Positions 9,220 to 10,772 of a stretch of 10,772 nt of DNA are shown here, piece by piece. Position numbers and translations under genes: made by a program. The notes under the pieces were generated by a model. The model made no database searches. It had not been told where the DNA came from and was given only the letters and a program-made list of their open reading frames with translations. Every line of letters starts with the position of its first letter. The stretch's first letter is position 1. Source of the stretch: Blastocatellia bacterium (GTDB lineage: Bacteria > Acidobacteriota > Blastocatellia > UBA7656); the NCBI GenBank assembly GCA_022615215.1, contig JAKEHD010000341.1, positions 1 to 10,772 on the forward strand, given 5' to 3'.

Positions 9220-9245
9220 CGACAAGCTGGCAGCTTGTCGGACAT
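9220..9245. repeat. Palindromic element, right (inverted) copy
   Basis: CGACAAGCT (9220-9228) and AGCTTGTCG (9232-9240) form a perfect 9-bp stem with loop GGC, followed by GACAT. Compared with the left copy, one stem pair has changed from T-A to G-C on both sides, so the stem is kept. The outer arms ATGTCCGACAA (9162-9172) and TTGTCGGACAT (9235-9245) could also pair across the 84-base unit. Confidence 0.75.
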
Positions 9246-9250
9246 TTCCC

Positions 9251-9259
9251 GAGGAGGAG
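9251..9259 (+). promoter_or_regulatory. Ribosome binding site for the cytochrome-PQQ gene
   Basis: GAGGAGGAG lies 5 bases before the ATG at 9265, a strong Shine-Dalgarno match. It starts six bases after the right palindromic element, close enough for that hairpin to affect ribosome access. Confidence 0.75.
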
Positions 9260-9264
9260 TTGCA

Positions 9265-10772
9265 ATGAAGAGACATTCGATCAGCAGAGGCCGTCTGCTC
9301 CAATTGATTATCGTTCTCTCGTTTATAGCCTTTGGCCTCGCTCTCGATCAGCCGATGACCTTCTCTTCGATGGCGAGAGTCGAATCAACTGAATCAGCGC
9401 AGAAGCAGGAGGGAGTATTTACCGAGGCTCAGGCTCAGAGGGGAAAGCGTGAGTACGCCATACATTGCGCATACTGTCACGGCGAAAACCTCGAAGGCAA
9501 ACCGACTCTCGCATTGGCCGGGAGTGAATTTATGACCAAGTGGGGGGCGGGCGATAAGACAGTCGATGACCTGTACTATATCACTCGCACACAGATGCCT
9601 TATGGTGTGGCCGGGACGCTCACCGATCAGCAGAACATAGATATAGTCGCTTTCATGCTACAGACGAACGGCTACAGGTCGGGGACGCGTGAGCTTGCGG
9701 CTGACCCGGCAGTTCTACGCAAGATCAAGATCGCGCCTCAGAAGAAAACCCTCCCTTACGGTCGGGCTACTGAAGCGAAGCAAAGCAGCGATGACACGAA
9801 GATGGCGAAAGAATCCGGCAGGGCGGCTCCGGTCATGCCGGGCGGGGGGCCCGATCAGGCGGCATTGAACGCCGCCGCTGCGAACAGCGAGGACTGGCTG
9901 CTGACGAATCACGATTACCGGGGACAACGATTCGTCGATCTCAAAGAGATCAACCCTCAAAACGCGGCTTATCTGCGCCCGGTCTGTCTCTATCAGGCGG
10001 GCGATACGAAGACCTTCCACACAAACCCTATCGTCTATCGCGGAGTGATGTACCTGACGACTGCCGATTCGACGATCGCGCTCGACGCGACGAATGGCCG
10101 GGTGCGCTGGCGTTATGACTGGCGACTGAAAGGCAAACCCGGATGGCCCGTGCAGAGGGGCGTCGCGCTCAAGGACGGGCTGGTGGTTCGCGGCACCTAT
10201 GACGGTTATTTGATAGCTCTGGATGCTGCGACAGGAAAACTCGTCTGGGACAGAGCCATAGTCGATATGACGCAGAACGAAGGCGGATTCACCATGCCGC
10301 CGCTGATTTACGAAGACCTTATAATCATCGGCCCGGCCGGGAGCGAGCTTGGAGTCAAAGGTTGGATCGGCGCATTTCGATTGAAGGACGGCGAGCAGGT
10401 CTGGCGCTTCAACACAGTCCCCGATGACGGTGAGCCGGGCGCTGAAACATGGGGCAAAGCCGATGCGCGGCTCAAAGGCGGAGGCTCGGTCTGGACGCCT
10501 GTGTCGCTCGACACTGAGGAGGGAATCGTCTATGTAGCGGTTGCCAACCCGGCCCCGGATTTTTACGGCGAAGCCCGTCCGGGAGATAACCTCTATACGA
10601 ACTCGGTGGTGGCGTTGGACGTGCGGACGGGCAAGTTGAAGTGGCACTATCAGGTTGTGCCTCACGACACTCACGACTGGGATCTCACGCAGGCAAGCCC
10701 GCTCTTCACAACGAAGATTGACGGGAAAACCCGCAATCTCATCGCTACGGTAGGAAAGAACGGAGTTTTGCA
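9265..10772 (+). CDS. Exported PQQ-dependent dehydrogenase with N-terminal cytochrome c domain (3' end outside window)
   Basis: The open frame runs off the right edge with 502 codons visible. Residues 1-27 are a signal sequence. A class I-type cytochrome c domain follows, with heme motif CAYCH (Cys68, Cys71, His72) and a likely axial Met111 in TQMPYG. After a Pro/Ala/Lys-rich linker (about 150-205) comes a PQQ-type eight-bladed propeller with blade motifs such as TIALDATNGRVRWRYD (270-285) and LIALDAATGKLVWD (316-329). By comparison with methanol dehydrogenase, likely metal and active-site residues are Glu361 (SELGVKG), Asn428 (VANPAP) and an Asp in PHDTHDWD (466-473). GWPVQRGVA stands where methanol dehydrogenases have their vicinal Cys-Cys pair, so that pair is missing. 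The protein would oxidise an alcohol or sugar in the periplasm and pass electrons to its own heme. Classical quinohemoprotein alcohol dehydrogenases carry the cytochrome at the C-terminus, so the order here is reversed. Confidence 0.93.
   Translation, partial: MKRHSISRGRLLQLIIVLSFIAFGLALDQPMTFSSMARVESTESAQKQEGVFTEAQAQRGKREYAIHCAYCHGENLEGKPTLALAGSEFMTKWGAGDKTVDDLYYITRTQMPYGVAGTLTDQQNIDIVAFMLQTNGYRSGTRELAADPAVLRKIKIAPQKKTLPYGRATEAKQSSDDTKMAKESGRAAPVMPGGGPDQAALNAAAANSEDWLLTNHDYRGQRFVDLKEINPQNAAYLRPVCLYQAGDTKTFHTNPIVYRGVMYLTTADSTIALDATNGRVRWRYDWRLKGKPGWPVQRGVALKDGLVVRGTYDGYLIALDAATGKLVWDRAIVDMTQNEGGFTMPPLIYEDLIIIGPAGSELGVKGWIGAFRLKDGEQVWRFNTVPDDGEPGAETWGKADARLKGGGSVWTPVSLDTEEGIVYVAVANPAPDFYGEARPGDNLYTNSVVALDVRTGKLKWHYQVVPHDTHDWDLTQASPLFTTKIDGKTRNLIATVGKNGVL

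Larger units (their letters stand above)
9012..9264. other. Repeat-dense intergenic region
   Basis: The gap between the S9 peptidase and the cytochrome-PQQ gene carries no credible coding frame. The five-base motif GTCCG or its complement CGGAC occurs seven times between 9031 and 9243. It contains a short tandem repeat, a 9-base inverted repeat and two long hairpins, listed separately. The promoter of the gene at 9265 should also lie here, but I could not identify one. Confidence 0.6.

Noticed and set aside
9167..9240. The two hairpins as intrinsic terminators of the S9 gene
   Set aside because: Neither stem is followed by a T-run on the plus strand, and both are closely related inverted copies, which fits a repeat element better.
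9031..9245. CRISPR array
   Set aside because: Repeat units are too short and irregular, there are no uniform spacers, and no cas gene is present.
9715..10674. Long minus-strand open frame (319 codons) opposite the cytochrome-PQQ gene
   Set aside because: The plus strand carries heme and PQQ propeller motifs in an uninterrupted frame; the antisense product has no domain.

Overview
The window reads like chromosomal DNA of a soil-type, moderately GC-rich Gram-negative bacterium. An Acidobacteriota affiliation (Blastocatellia-like) is my best guess. It rests on the gene mix: a Ser/Thr kinase, a very long VPS10/sortilin-like propeller protein with the 'GRAFWIMDNLTPL' signature, an exported S9 peptidase, and a PQQ dehydrogenase with its own cytochrome c domain. 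It is inference, since no rRNA or marker gene is present.

Layout. Bases 1-389 (minus strand) hold the N-terminal part of a Ser/Thr protein kinase cut by the window edge. Bases 390-979 form a divergent intergenic region with no credible gene but several GC-rich hairpins; the last one abuts the ribosome binding site of the next gene. From 980 to 6632 three plus-strand genes lie close together (gaps of 44 and 65 bases) and probably form one transcription unit: an exported VPS10/sortilin-like multi-Asp-box protein (980-4129), an exported sialidase-like propeller protein (4174-5244), and an MFS permease (5310-6632). A 219-base gap carries a good sigma70-type promoter and a small hairpin, followed by a secreted S9 prolyl-oligopeptidase-family peptidase (6852-9011). 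The gap 9012-9264 is unusually rich in repeats. It has a 7-base tandem repeat, a 9-base inverted repeat, and two perfect 9-bp hairpins that are inverted copies of one another, with a compensatory base-pair change. The last gene (9265 to the right edge, incomplete) encodes an exported fusion of a cytochrome c domain followed by a PQQ-type propeller.

How the genes may work together. Four of the six proteins are exported and built on beta-propellers (Asp-box, sialidase-like, S9 and PQQ types), and the fifth plus-strand gene is an importer. The simplest reading is scavenging outside the cytoplasm: binding or cleavage of glycans and peptides, uptake of a small organic product by the MFS permease, and periplasmic oxidation of an alcohol or sugar by the quinohemoprotein. 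The substrates are not visible in the sequence. I see no tRNA, rRNA, CRISPR array, transposase or phage gene. The most distinctive non-coding signals are the covarying palindrome pair at 9162-9245 and the possible Shine-Dalgarno switch at 945-972.
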